The notes under the pieces are model-generated. The model was not told the DNA's origin, did not search any database, and worked only from the letters and a program-made list of their open reading frames with translations. Below, one piece after another: positions 54,352-63,081 of a stretch of 64,000 nt of DNA (positions are counted from its first letter, which is position 1; every line of letters starts with the position of its first letter). Both the position numbers and the translations under genes were made by a program. The DNA is from Parvularcula marina (GTDB taxonomy: Bacteria; Pseudomonadota; Alphaproteobacteria; Caulobacterales; Parvularculaceae): contig NZ_QUQO01000001.1 in NCBI RefSeq assembly GCF_003399445.1, positions 2,229,001 through 2,293,000 on the forward strand, in the 5' to 3' direction.

Positions 54352-54476
54352 CTCTATACTGCACTCGCTTATATAAGGGCCGGGACCTCGTGGTCGATAT
54401 CCTTGAAGCTTGTCAGAACATTTATCAGTGGACGGTCTTCAGGAGGTCGTAGGGCGCGGTTGGCAAGAGGCTGTGA
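54352..54476 (+). pseudogene. Degenerate duplicate of the pyrD 3' end
   Basis: Aligns by eye, end to end, with 53004-53126 of pyrD at roughly three-quarters identity with a few small indels. Both begin CTCTATAC; both keep TATAAGGGC, TCGATATCC, TCAGAAC/CTGAAC-like, GACGGT.TTCAGGA and GCGGTTGGCAAG, and both end at a stop codon. Translated in shifting frames it gives YKG-DLVVDILE and then LSEHLSVDGLQEVVG, matching PyrD's YKGPDLVIDILEGLSERLSADGFQDV. It is frameshifted and has no start, so it is a remnant. Confidence 0.85.
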
Positions 54477-54502
54477 AAAAAGTTTGATGAACGACAAATC
54501 AT

Positions 54503-54997
54503 TCAGCTGATTTTTTCCAGCCTTTCCCAAAAATCGATCGGGGGAACACTTTCGATCATTCCTGCGACCATTTCCACAAATCCGGCATTGAAATAGTTTT
54601 TGCACAACTCCCAAAGTTCGCGGCCACGCTCTGTACCAAGAACAAAATAAATTACGCCGCGATAGCTCTCCCAGGTTTCCTTGTCCAGCGCGCCGTTTCT
54701 ATATTGTAGCCATTCGTGCTCGCGTGCGCGCATCTGCCCGATCATCCAGAAAATCAGCTTGGTCTTCTCTTCTTTTGTAGGTGTTTCCGGCTGGGAAAAG
54801 ATGCGTCCGAGTTCCGGAAATTCCAGGTACTTATAGACACCTGTCTGATCATTGGTCAGCTGAGCTTGTCGAGATTCCGAGCGCAGCTGTTGTGCCCCCT
54901 GCCTTACTTGAATCGTCAAATAGATGAGAGTGACAGCGACCACGACGACCCCGATGATCTGGGCCAGATAGGCGATATCTTCGAGGGTCAGGGTCAT
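54503..54997 (-). CDS. Membrane-anchored protein of unknown function
   Basis: 164 residues with one N-terminal membrane helix (about 10-30, IIGVVVVAVTLIYLTIQV). A charged helical cytoplasmic part rich in Glu, Arg and Trp follows. The pattern (one helix, then QVRQGAQQLR) resembles a scattered family of small accessory-region proteins, but no function is known. The coding region is visibly lower in GC than its neighbours, and it lies just beyond the pyrD scar. Both suggest horizontal origin. The ATG at 54997 follows CGGAG. Confidence 0.6.
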   Translation of the reverse strand: MTLTLEDIAYLAQIIGVVVVAVTLIYLTIQVRQGAQQLRSESRQAQLTNDQTGVYKYLEFPELGRIFSQPETPTKEEKTKLIFWMIGQMRAREHEWLQYRNGALDKETWESYRGVIYFVLGTERGRELWELCKNYFNAGFVEMVAGMIESVPPIDFWERLEKIS

Positions 54998-55183
54998 AAC
55001 GCTAATGCTCCGGCAGGTCTGGCCATAGTAGTTCTTACTCGTCTTGCAATTTGAGTAATTGGTGGACCAGATCACAATTCATTCTGACCGGCTAGATGAC
55101 GGCGTATGGCTCCGATTGAAGCCCCCCCTTCATCGGCGCGCGCCGGGGTGCTAGTGGGCGCACCGCGAGACGCATTTTGAGGA

Positions 55184-56842
55184 ATGGTGGATCAGGCGAT
55201 GACGTACTCCCTTCTTTCCGTTGCCATGGCGGCGATGTCTTCGGTTCTGTCGGCGGGGTCAGCGCCCGGCGATACTTGCGAGAGCTGGGCGATGACCGGC
55301 GATATCCGCACCGCGCCGGGCGAAGCCGCCGAAGCGGTCCTTATCTCCGGCGAGCGCGTGACGGCTGTCGGGGATGCGTCACTGGCCGATGCGCTGCCCG
55401 CCGAATGTGTTGTCGCGCTGCCCGAAGGCGCGGTTGCGCTGCCCGGCCTGCATGATGGTCACGCCCACCTTCTCGGTGTGGGCCTGCGGGAGATGACCCT
55501 CAATCTTGAAGGAACGACCTCGATTGCAGAGCTGCAGACCCGGATCAAATCGGCAGCGGCAGAACTCGACAAATGCGAGACGCTCTATGGTCGCGGCTGG
55601 ATTGAAACCGGCTGGCCCGAAGGGCGCATGCCGACGGCTGCAGATCTCGACAAGGTCGTCAAAGACCGCCCCGTCATTCTGGTGAGGGCGGACGGTCATG
55701 CCATGGTTGTTAACACGATGGCGCTGAAGAGAGCCGGGATTACGAAGGACACGGCCGATCCTGAAGGCGGGCGCGTTGAACGCGACGAGAAGGGCAAGGC
55801 GACAGGCCTTCTGATCGATATGGCTATGCCGCTTGTTGATGATCTTCTGCCCAAGCTTGATGAGGATCGCCGCCGCGAGGGGTTGAAAGTCGGCGCCGAG
55901 AAGATGGCCTCGCTCGGTTGGACCGGCGTTCACAACATGTCGGTCAATCCGGAAGATGTCGTGATCCTCAAGGAGATGTCAGCGGCGGGCGAGCTGCCGG
56001 TACGCGTCTTCAACTATCTCGTACCCGGGGCGCTTGATCAGGTGATCGAGCAGGGGACGGGGTGCACGGATGATGACATGGTGTGCACGAACGGCATCAA
56101 ATTCTATGTCGATGGCGCACTTGGCTCGCGCGGGGCGCTGCTCTTTCATGATTATGCCGACCAGCCCGGCAAGCGCGGCCTGCAATTGATGCAGAAAGAA
56201 GATGCGGTCGAGGCCTTCCAGAAAGCCTATGAGAACAAGGTCCAGGTCACGACCCATGCGATTGGTGACAAGGGTAATTTCCTCGTCCTTGACTGGTATA
56301 AACGCGTGCTGGGAGAGTTGGACGCGACAGAGCGCAAAGCGCCACGCTGGCGGATTGAACATGCGCAGATCGTCCGACCGAACGATATTCCGCGTTTCGC
56401 CTTTTACGGCATTACACCGTCCATGCAGCCGAGCCATGCGATTGGCGATCTCTTCTTTGCGCCAGCCCGTCTGGGCGAGCAGCGCCTGCTTGGTGCCTAT
56501 GCCTGGGGCCGGTTCTTTGAGAATGGCGCTAATGTCGTCGGCGGTTCTGATGCGCCGGTCGAGAAAGGTGATCCACGGATCGAGATTTTTGCTGCCACCA
56601 AACGAAAGGCCCTCGACGGCACGCAAGGCGAAAACTGGCACCCCGAAGAGGCGGTGACCGAGGAGCAGGCGATTGCCATGTTCACCACCAATGCCGCCTA
56701 TGCCGTCTTCAAGGAAGACCGACTGGGGCGCCTTGCCGAAGGGTTCTATGCGGACATTTCGGTTTTCTCGGGCGATCCGTTCGAGACGGATTGGAATGCC
56801 ACCAACGCCCTGATGACGGTGGTGGGCGGCAAGGTCCGCTAA
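55184..56842 (+). CDS. Amidohydrolase family 3 protein (YtcJ-like), secreted
   Basis: 552-residue metal-dependent hydrolase with a hydrophobic, signal-like N-terminus (residues 6-25). The core shows GLHDGHAHL (first metal His pair), KFYVDGALGSRGA (Lys ligand region), THAIGD, RIEHAQIV and GGSDAPVE, the order of the amidohydrolase_3 group. Members act on amides, formamides or cyclic substrates; the substrate is not predictable here. An ATG at 55199 is an alternative start. Its stop overlaps the converging QEGLA gene by four bases. Confidence 0.88.
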   Translation: MVDQAMTYSLLSVAMAAMSSVLSAGSAPGDTCESWAMTGDIRTAPGEAAEAVLISGERVTAVGDASLADALPAECVVALPEGAVALPGLHDGHAHLLGVGLREMTLNLEGTTSIAELQTRIKSAAAELDKCETLYGRGWIETGWPEGRMPTAADLDKVVKDRPVILVRADGHAMVVNTMALKRAGITKDTADPEGGRVERDEKGKATGLLIDMAMPLVDDLLPKLDEDRRREGLKVGAEKMASLGWTGVHNMSVNPEDVVILKEMSAAGELPVRVFNYLVPGALDQVIEQGTGCTDDDMVCTNGIKFYVDGALGSRGALLFHDYADQPGKRGLQLMQKEDAVEAFQKAYENKVQVTTHAIGDKGNFLVLDWYKRVLGELDATERKAPRWRIEHAQIVRPNDIPRFAFYGITPSMQPSHAIGDLFFAPARLGEQRLLGAYAWGRFFENGANVVGGSDAPVEKGDPRIEIFAATKRKALDGTQGENWHPEEAVTEEQAIAMFTTNAAYAVFKEDRLGRLAEGFYADISVFSGDPFETDWNATNALMTVVGGKVR

Positions 56843-58113
56843 TCCTTGATCTCGGTGAGCAGGGTCTCAAAGCGTTTCTCGACGCTTTCGAGATCCACCG
56901 AGGCGAGGAAAGTCGAATAGGCAAGTGCCGAGAGAAGATAGCGCAGATCCCGCACCCAAGGGGGCAGGAATTGCGGCTCACTGATCAAGCCTTCATCAAG
57001 CAGCATACGGACGGCATCGATGTCGTTGATGTCGATCTTGCCGACGAACAGCGCGCGGATCAGGTCGGCATCGCCTGTCGTGACTGCGGCACGCAAGAAA
57101 TTGTGCACCTCAAGCAGGCCGCCTAGATAGACTGAGTCCTTCGTGAAAGGGCCGCCGCCATTGACGAGGCCACCGCGCACGACCCGGCGCGCGCTTTCAA
57201 AGGCTTCGAGGGGCGCATCCTTTGGGTTCCGTTCACGGAAGAACTGATAGAGCTCAATAAAGTCGGCGCCCTCGGTCGACATCTCAATGCCGATCACCCG
57301 GTCGGCGAGCCGTTTGAACCGGCGCGGATCAAGCGATCCGGTAATGAACTCGGCAAAGACGGCAAGCCCTTCCTGCGTGCGTGCATTGCCCGGATGGCTT
57401 TCGGCGAGCAGGGGGAAGCGGTTCTGTGACCGACCGTTATAGCCGGTCGCAATGTGGATCAGCGCTTCATGATGGAGGAGCTGGTCGACATCGAGATCTG
57501 AGAAACTCGCATCGGCGCGCAGCTTGATATAGTCGCTGCCGGCGGCGGCCTTGGCGGAGACATTCGTTGTGACTTCAAGGCGCGGTGCCCGGTCCCCGAA
57601 ATGCTCCGGCAGCTCTTTTTCCATCCGGGAACGGACGTCTTCGGCCGTCAGGACTTCGGGCGGTTCCAGCAGCATACTGCCTTCATCGAATTCGGAGAGG
57701 ACAGTGTCGAGCCGGTGGGCAAGGTCGAGCGCCGTCACCTTGCCATCGGCAATCGCCGCCGTGGGCGAGCCGTAAAGTGCGACCGAATGGCCGTAAAAGG
57801 CGCTGGTCCCGACGCAGGTGAGCAGCGCGGCGGTCTCCTCGACCGTGTCGATCATCCGGTCGAGCCAGGCATGAACCGGGGTCGAACCGTCGACCAGATG
57901 CTCTGCATCATGCAGCAGCTCAAGCGAAGGGCTCGGATCGATAATGTCATATTCAGGGGTTGGGGGCTCTTTCTCGCCGCTGGCAAAGAATTTGTCGGCA
58001 AGGTCGCGGTCCCAGCTCAGCGTGCGCAAGACAGGCAGGCGCTCCTCCGCGGCGAGAATGAGCGCAGCTGCGTGTTGCAGCCTTTCGAGTTCTGCTTCTG
58101 AAAATGCCGACAT
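56839..58113 (-). CDS. QEGLA-motif metallopeptidase-like protein (DUF1704/MATCAP family)
   Basis: 424-residue cytosolic protein annotated in relatives as 'flavohemoglobin expression-modulating QEGLA motif protein'. The zinc site HHEALIH gives His215-Glu216-x3-His220, and the namesake TQEGLA places Glu248 as the third ligand. The same HExxxH-plus-Glu layout defines eukaryotic microtubule tyrosine carboxypeptidases (MATCAP). The bacterial substrate is unknown. The ATG at 58113 is used (the upstream in-frame codon is TTG). Divergent from ydbH, convergent with the amidohydrolase. Confidence 0.85.
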   Translation of the reverse strand: MSAFSEAELERLQHAAALILAAEERLPVLRTLSWDRDLADKFFASGEKEPPTPEYDIIDPSPSLELLHDAEHLVDGSTPVHAWLDRMIDTVEETAALLTCVGTSAFYGHSVALYGSPTAAIADGKVTALDLAHRLDTVLSEFDEGSMLLEPPEVLTAEDVRSRMEKELPEHFGDRAPRLEVTTNVSAKAAAGSDYIKLRADASFSDLDVDQLLHHEALIHIATGYNGRSQNRFPLLAESHPGNARTQEGLAVFAEFITGSLDPRRFKRLADRVIGIEMSTEGADFIELYQFFRERNPKDAPLEAFESARRVVRGGLVNGGGPFTKDSVYLGGLLEVHNFLRAAVTTGDADLIRALFVGKIDINDIDAVRMLLDEGLISEPQFLPPWVRDLRYLLSALAYSTFLASVDLESVEKRFETLLTEIKD

Positions 58114-58260
58114 GAAACCCTTCTGAATCAACCGGCTCCATGGCCGCAGTCGCAACCTTCTTACAACAGATTCCGCACTGCGTCATATTCGCTGGCGCCT
58201 GCCCTCGCCTTGGCGGGAACGCCGGGGCATAGTGCACATTATATATGAGGGGCGAGCGGC

Positions 58261-61110
58261 GTGGCCGCGAAAGGGTTTGATCTGTTGAAATGGTTGTGGC
58301 GCATATCGGCCGGACTGGTCCTGCTGCTGATCGTGGCGGCGGGGGCGGCCTATATCTGGCGCCTGCCGCTGGCCGGCTGGATCGCTGAGGGCCAGCTTGA
58401 AAAGCTTGGGCTGGAAGATCCGGACGTCACCGTCACGACACTGACCATGAAAAAGGCGGCCTTCACACTGGAGGCGCCGCAGCTCTCGGGCGAAGCCTCG
58501 GTCGATTACGAATTTGGCGAGCTTTGGCGCGACCGCCGCGTGCGGGACATCGTCGTGCCGCGGCTCGAAGGCACGCTTGTTCTCACCGAAACGGGCGAGG
58601 TGAGTGTCGAGGGGCTGTCACTTCCCCAAGGCGATGGCGAGCCGCAGGAGAAAAGCGGCTATCCCTTCCGTTCCCTGACGGTGGCGGAGGCGAATGTCGC
58701 GCTGATGACGCCGGAAGGCGAGGGGCGGCTGACCGCCGCCATCGCGGTGGATCCTGAAGAGGGCGGTGAGATCGTGCTGGAGCTGACCGGCGACCGGCTC
58801 GGGGTAGAGACGCTGTCCGCGGAAGCGATCAACCTCTCCGCCAATATCGATCTTACATCTGATGGCCCGGCCACGGGCAAAGCCACTCTGCGAGGCGATG
58901 TCCTCACAGCACAGACGATTGCCCGTAATCTCGATCTGCAGCTTGATGGCGCGGCGGGAGACTGGCGACCTTTGCTTGCGGGCAAGCTGCCGGACAGCGG
59001 GCGTCTATCGCTCAATATCAGCTCGGCCTCAATCGGCGCGGAGACGACGGCCGTGCTGCAAAGCCTTGCTGATGGCGCACCGCCCTTCCAGACCGAACTC
59101 GATCTCGTCACCCTGACGGGCTCTGTTGATGCGATGATCGAAGGCGGTGTGATGACCGCCCGGATCGGCGATGCGCCTATTGAAGCCCGCAGTAGTGAAG
59201 GCAGCTTCCTCCGCCTTGAAGGAATAGAGGCAGAGCCCCTCCTTGTACTGAGTGAAGACAGTGCGGATGTTGCCGCACGTCTCTCGACAGAGCTGCCGCA
59301 ATTTGCGGGCGATGTCGTGCTGCTCGCTAAACAGGAGGGAACTGGCCCATGGGAGTTGGCTCTCGCCGGCCATTTGCCGCGCTGGGAGATTGCTGGGCTG
59401 ACGCTCAATGCGGATGAGGTGGCCGCACAGGGCAGCTATGATCGCGGTGTCCTGACGTTGGAAACACAGCTTGCCGGCCGATTGCAGCAGGCCCGGCTGG
59501 GCGCGCTGACCGTCAGTGATGCGCCGATCCGCGCGCAATTGCCCGTGCGGGCCGATTTCAATACCAGCCTCTTCAGCATTCCGGGAACGGAAGACGCTAC
59601 AGTCGTTGTTGGTGGCGCAAAGCTGCGCTCCACCAATGGCAGTATGAGGGCGACGTTGGGGCCGACGGAACTGATCCCAGAAGCAGGCCGCCCCTTCCTG
59701 TCTGCGGCTTTGGGTGAGGCCAACAGCCTTGAAGGCGGCGTCGGTGTGCGGCTCTCGCGGATTTCGGCGCAAGCCGGAGAAACGCAAATCCGGGCGAGCA
59801 GCCTGCGCGGCGCGGCTAGCCTTGATTTCGATAATCAGGAGAATATCACTGCCCTGACCATGTCACTGACTGGCGGGAATGGGCAGATCAATAATACGCT
59901 CAGCCTCCAGAATATTGTTGCCGACGGACAGGTCCGGGTGCTCAGCGGGGATGCCGAAGGCGAGCTTACCATCAAGGGTGTGACCATCACCGAAGCGCGG
60001 GAGGCTCCGCGCGTTGCGTCCATGAAAGTCAGCGGCCCCGTGAAGCTGAAAAGCGGGCGGGTTGGTTTTAATTTGGCTGTAGCCGGCCCCAACGGCACGC
60101 CGCTTGGCACAGTCAAAGGTCAGCACACGCTGGAAACGGGCCGGGGGCATGCTGAATTTGACAGCGGGGAGCTGCGTTTCGTGGCCGGCGGACTGCAACC
60201 CTCAAAACTCCTGCCGCCTCTGATCGGGATCATCAGCAAGGCGACGGGAAGCCTGCATGGCTCGGCGGTCGCGGATTGGGGTAATGGCGGACTCAAGACG
60301 AGCGCGGTCATCTCTCCCACAAAGCTCAGCTTCTCGGGCCCCGGTATTACGGTCGAGCGGACATCCGAGCTGACGGGTGTGCTGACTTTCTCGAACCTCT
60401 TCCCCGTGACGACGGATGGGATGCAGGTCATCGAGGTCGGCTCCATCGATTTCGGCTCGATCGCCCTGCCCAACGGAGAAGTCCGTTTCGAACTGCCGGG
60501 TGATGACACGCTGGTCGTTGAGGAAGCGGTCTTCCCGCTTTTTGACGGGCAGATGATCGCCGAAAAGGCCGTGATCGGATTTGATGGTGGCTCGGTGGCA
60601 ACCTTGCGCGCGGAGGATCTTGATCTCGGCGCGATCCTGTCCTTCCTCAAAGTGAAGGGGCTGACAGGCGCGGGCCGGGTTGAAGGTACACTGCCCATCG
60701 TCTTTGACCGCTTTGCCGTCCGTATCGAGAATGGTGTGTTGCGGGCAACCTCACCGGGGGTGATCGAGTTCACCGGTCCGACCGCGGAAGCTGCGGCCCA
60801 ATCGAACCAGGGCGCGCGCCTTGCCTTTGATGCGCTCGAATTCCTGCGCTTCTCGGAGCTTGAGGCGACGATCAACGGCCGGCTCGACGGCGATCTTGAT
60901 TTCAAATTCACCTTCAAGGGTGAGAGCGAGGTCGATCTCGATGGAGATGGCGGGGCAGAGAATGTGAATGCGCCTATCATTTTCCGCGCCAATGTCGAAG
61001 TGCCGTTGATTTCGCTCATCAATCAGGCGCGGCTGTCGCGCGATACGCGGCTCCAGATCGAGGCGGCGCGAGAACAGCTTGAGAATGAACGCAATGATCC
61101 CGAAGAGTAA
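58261..61110 (+). CDS. ydbH: YdbH-like intermembrane phospholipid transport protein
   Basis: 949-residue AsmA-like protein: one N-terminal membrane helix (about 12-35), then a long periplasmic beta-rich region of alternating short strands, as in the bridge proteins TamB, YhdP and YdbH. The C-terminal DUF748-like region (about 680-900) includes PLFDGQMIAEKAVIGFDGG and LEFLRFSELEATINGRLDG. In E. coli YdbH pairs with the lipoprotein YnbE to carry phospholipid to the outer membrane. The start is GTG with GAGGGGCGAG upstream. It is followed by ynbE and ydbL homologues, which is strong support. Confidence 0.88.
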   Translation: MAAKGFDLLKWLWRISAGLVLLLIVAAGAAYIWRLPLAGWIAEGQLEKLGLEDPDVTVTTLTMKKAAFTLEAPQLSGEASVDYEFGELWRDRRVRDIVVPRLEGTLVLTETGEVSVEGLSLPQGDGEPQEKSGYPFRSLTVAEANVALMTPEGEGRLTAAIAVDPEEGGEIVLELTGDRLGVETLSAEAINLSANIDLTSDGPATGKATLRGDVLTAQTIARNLDLQLDGAAGDWRPLLAGKLPDSGRLSLNISSASIGAETTAVLQSLADGAPPFQTELDLVTLTGSVDAMIEGGVMTARIGDAPIEARSSEGSFLRLEGIEAEPLLVLSEDSADVAARLSTELPQFAGDVVLLAKQEGTGPWELALAGHLPRWEIAGLTLNADEVAAQGSYDRGVLTLETQLAGRLQQARLGALTVSDAPIRAQLPVRADFNTSLFSIPGTEDATVVVGGAKLRSTNGSMRATLGPTELIPEAGRPFLSAALGEANSLEGGVGVRLSRISAQAGETQIRASSLRGAASLDFDNQENITALTMSLTGGNGQINNTLSLQNIVADGQVRVLSGDAEGELTIKGVTITEAREAPRVASMKVSGPVKLKSGRVGFNLAVAGPNGTPLGTVKGQHTLETGRGHAEFDSGELRFVAGGLQPSKLLPPLIGIISKATGSLHGSAVADWGNGGLKTSAVISPTKLSFSGPGITVERTSELTGVLTFSNLFPVTTDGMQVIEVGSIDFGSIALPNGEVRFELPGDDTLVVEEAVFPLFDGQMIAEKAVIGFDGGSVATLRAEDLDLGAILSFLKVKGLTGAGRVEGTLPIVFDRFAVRIENGVLRATSPGVIEFTGPTAEAAAQSNQGARLAFDALEFLRFSELEATINGRLDGDLDFKFTFKGESEVDLDGDGGAENVNAPIIFRANVEVPLISLINQARLSRDTRLQIEAAREQLENERNDPEE

Positions 61111-61191
61111 CGGCGTGTCGCGCTTTTTTTTCTGCCGCAATCCTGCCATGTTGGGGCAAGAGATTTGGTGCCCACCAAACGGGAGACCCGC

Positions 61192-61374
61192 ATGACCCGA
61201 TTTGCCTTTCTGGCCCTTGCGCCGCTGACCATGGCGGCTTGCGCAACCGTGAAGGTTGAGGCCCCCGACAAGCCCATTGAGATCAACCTCAACGTCAAGA
61301 TCGAACAGGAAGTTCGTGTGAAACTTGATCGTGAGGTCGAGGATCTGATTTCGTCCAACCCGGATATTTTCTGA
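61192..61374 (+). CDS. ynbE: YnbE-like outer-membrane lipoprotein
   Basis: 60-residue lipoprotein with lipobox LTMAAC. The YnbE core follows: TVKVEAPDKPIEINLNVKI then a Glu/Arg/Val-rich end. YnbE polymerises with YdbH's C-terminus to complete the inter-membrane bridge. The ATG at 61192 follows GGGAG. It lies between ydbH and ydbL, the same order as in E. coli. Confidence 0.9.
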   Translation: MTRFAFLALAPLTMAACATVKVEAPDKPIEINLNVKIEQEVRVKLDREVEDLISSNPDIF

Positions 61375-61389
61375 GCAAGGAGCCGCATC

Positions 61390-61731
61390 ATGACATTGAA
61401 AGCGCTCGCCGCCGCCCTCACCCTGACGCTGTTTACCGGCGTCGCCCATTCTGCCCCGCCGATCATCGAGGAGGCGAAAGCCGCCTGTGTCGTCGGTGAA
61501 CGGATTGATGGCTATCTCGGCATTATCGACGAAAGTGCCGCCAGTGATACGCTTCGCCGCGAAGTGCGGGACATCAATCAAAAGCGGAAAGACGCCTATC
61601 AGCAATTGGCCAGCGCCAATGGCGTGCCGGTGGCTGCCGCTGCCAAGGTGACCGCTGAAAAGCTGATCAATGGCGCGCCGTCCGGCCATTGTGTTCAGGA
61701 CGCGTCCGGCCAGTGGGTGAAGAAACCCTGA
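61390..61731 (+). CDS. ydbL: YdbL-like (DUF1318) periplasmic protein
   Basis: 113 residues with a signal peptide (to HSA). The DUF1318 core carries EAKAACVVGERIDGYLGI and a late GHCVQ; the two Cys may pair. YdbL is proposed to chaperone YdbH-YnbE. AGGAG lies just upstream of the ATG. It closes the three-gene operon, with a weak 6-bp hairpin after the stop. Confidence 0.88.
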   Translation: MTLKALAAALTLTLFTGVAHSAPPIIEEAKAACVVGERIDGYLGIIDESAASDTLRREVRDINQKRKDAYQQLASANGVPVAAAAKVTAEKLINGAPSGHCVQDASGQWVKKP

Positions 61732-61751
61732 TCAGACGATCCGTCTGGGAA

Positions 61752-62261
61752 TTAATGATTCTGCGCTATGTGCGCAGGTATGTGGCTACGCAGCCGGTAT
61801 TGGCGGCGTGAACCCTTTGACGTTGAGCCATGCTCAGTCGGCATCTCGGGGCGGATTATTTCTGCGCGGGCGTCTGACATTTTTTGCCTTATGAGGATCG
61901 GGTTCATGACCGGCGGTGAGCAGAGCTCGCCCCGGCCGGAACCCCATAGCCGCAACTGGCCATAGCCGAAGAGCCATCCCCAAAATCCTTGTTCGATCGT
62001 CACTTCATCAAGCGAGGTGAGCGGGATTTCATGGGTCTCGCGGGAGAAGAAGCCGACCTTGTAGATGATCTTGCGGTCGGTCAGGCCGAACTCTGTTGTA
62101 TGCAACCAGATCTGCATTCGGACGAAAATGACGATGCCAATAATGAGGATGCCGAGAAAGATCAGCGCCAGCCAGGAGATGACATGATAGGGCCAGGCGA
62201 TATCCGCCTCATGCAGGATATTCTCGCCCTCGGCTTGGCTTTTCTGGATATATGTCGGCAT
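61752..62261 (-). CDS. PH-domain (bPH2) membrane protein
   Basis: 169 residues from the ATG at 62261. Two hydrophobic segments (about 28-52) precede a bacterial pleckstrin-homology domain: TEFGLTDRKIIYKVGFFSR, then HEIPLTSLDEVTIEQGFWG and YGQLRLWGSG. The function of bPH2 proteins is mostly unknown. It is on the minus strand, 49 bases after the ABC ATPase, possibly the distal gene of that operon. Confidence 0.82.
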   Translation of the reverse strand: MPTYIQKSQAEGENILHEADIAWPYHVISWLALIFLGILIIGIVIFVRMQIWLHTTEFGLTDRKIIYKVGFFSRETHEIPLTSLDEVTIEQGFWGWLFGYGQLRLWGSGRGELCSPPVMNPILIRQKMSDARAEIIRPEMPTEHGSTSKGSRRQYRLRSHIPAHIAQNH

Positions 62262-62310
62262 GATTGTTTGACCTCGATGGGGTAAACGGATGGCCTGCCG
62301 CAAGGTTCCC

Positions 62311-63081
62311 TCAGGTTCGCCGCCAGGGGATGAGCCAACGCTGGCCGTCGCTCTCACCCGTCAGCGGTGTGATGCCGTAAGCTGTTTGCAGGGTGTCTTC
62401 GCACAACACCTCTGCGGGCGGACCGTCCGCAATGATCCGCCCCCGATGCATTACGATGACTTGATCGAGATAGCGTGAGGCAAGGTTAAGATCATGCAGG
62501 ACGACAAGGATGCCCTTGCCGCTTTTGGCCTCGGCGGAAAGAAGGTCTATGACCTCAAGCTGGCGGGCCGGGTCGAGCGCGGCGGTTGGCTCATCTGCGA
62601 AAAGGTAAGGCGTGCGGGCGGCGAGCGCCCGGCCCAGCAGGACCAATGCCCGCTCCCCGCCTGACAGGGACGTCGCGGCGCGTTCGGCAATCGCAGAGAG
62701 CCCCAGCCTGCCGATCGTATCCTCGACAATGGCGCGGTCTTCTGCAGACGGACGGCCGAACCGACCTTGAAAGGGAAAGCGACCAAGCCCGACAACATCC
62801 CTGACCGTCAGGGACCAGTCGACTTGCTGGCCTTGTGGCAAATAAGCGAGGCGATGGGCTAACTGGCGTGGGGTAAGGCTTGCCGTCGTAATGTCGTCAA
62901 GGCGGACCTCGCCTTTTGCATCAGGGAGAAGCCCTGCTATCGCGCGCATCAGGGTCGATTTACCGGCTCCATTCGCGCCGATCAGGCCGGTGAGGTTGCC
63001 GGGCTCAACGGTGAGAGAGGCGTCCTCGACGATATGGCATTCACCAAGCGGGACGCTCAGCTTTCGGACAATCAGGCTCAT
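62311..63081 (-). CDS. ABC transporter ATP-binding protein of the Fe3+-siderophore/haem/B12 importer type
   Basis: 256-residue ATPase powering a FecCD/BtuC-type importer. Walker A is GANGAGKST (35-43), signature LSGGERALV, Walker B YLFADEPTAALD, with the switch His in VLHDLNLA. Its start overlaps the permease stop by four bases. Closest in style to HmuV/FecE. Substrate cannot be decided: no TonB receptor, binding protein or riboswitch is in the window. Confidence 0.92.
   Translation of the reverse strand: MSLIVRKLSVPLGECHIVEDASLTVEPGNLTGLIGANGAGKSTLMRAIAGLLPDAKGEVRLDDITTASLTPRQLAHRLAYLPQGQQVDWSLTVRDVVGLGRFPFQGRFGRPSAEDRAIVEDTIGRLGLSAIAERAATSLSGGERALVLLGRALAARTPYLFADEPTAALDPARQLEVIDLLSAEAKSGKGILVVLHDLNLASRYLDQVIVMHRGRIIADGPPAEVLCEDTLQTAYGITPLTGESDGQRWLIPWRRT

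Noticed and set aside
61114-61134. GC-rich stretch followed by T8 after ydbH
   Set aside because: The stem is at most three or four pairs, and ynbE follows in the same operon, so a terminator here is unlikely.
61733-61747. Hairpin CAGACG-ATC-CGTCTG after ydbL
   Set aside because: Only six base pairs and no T-run on either strand.
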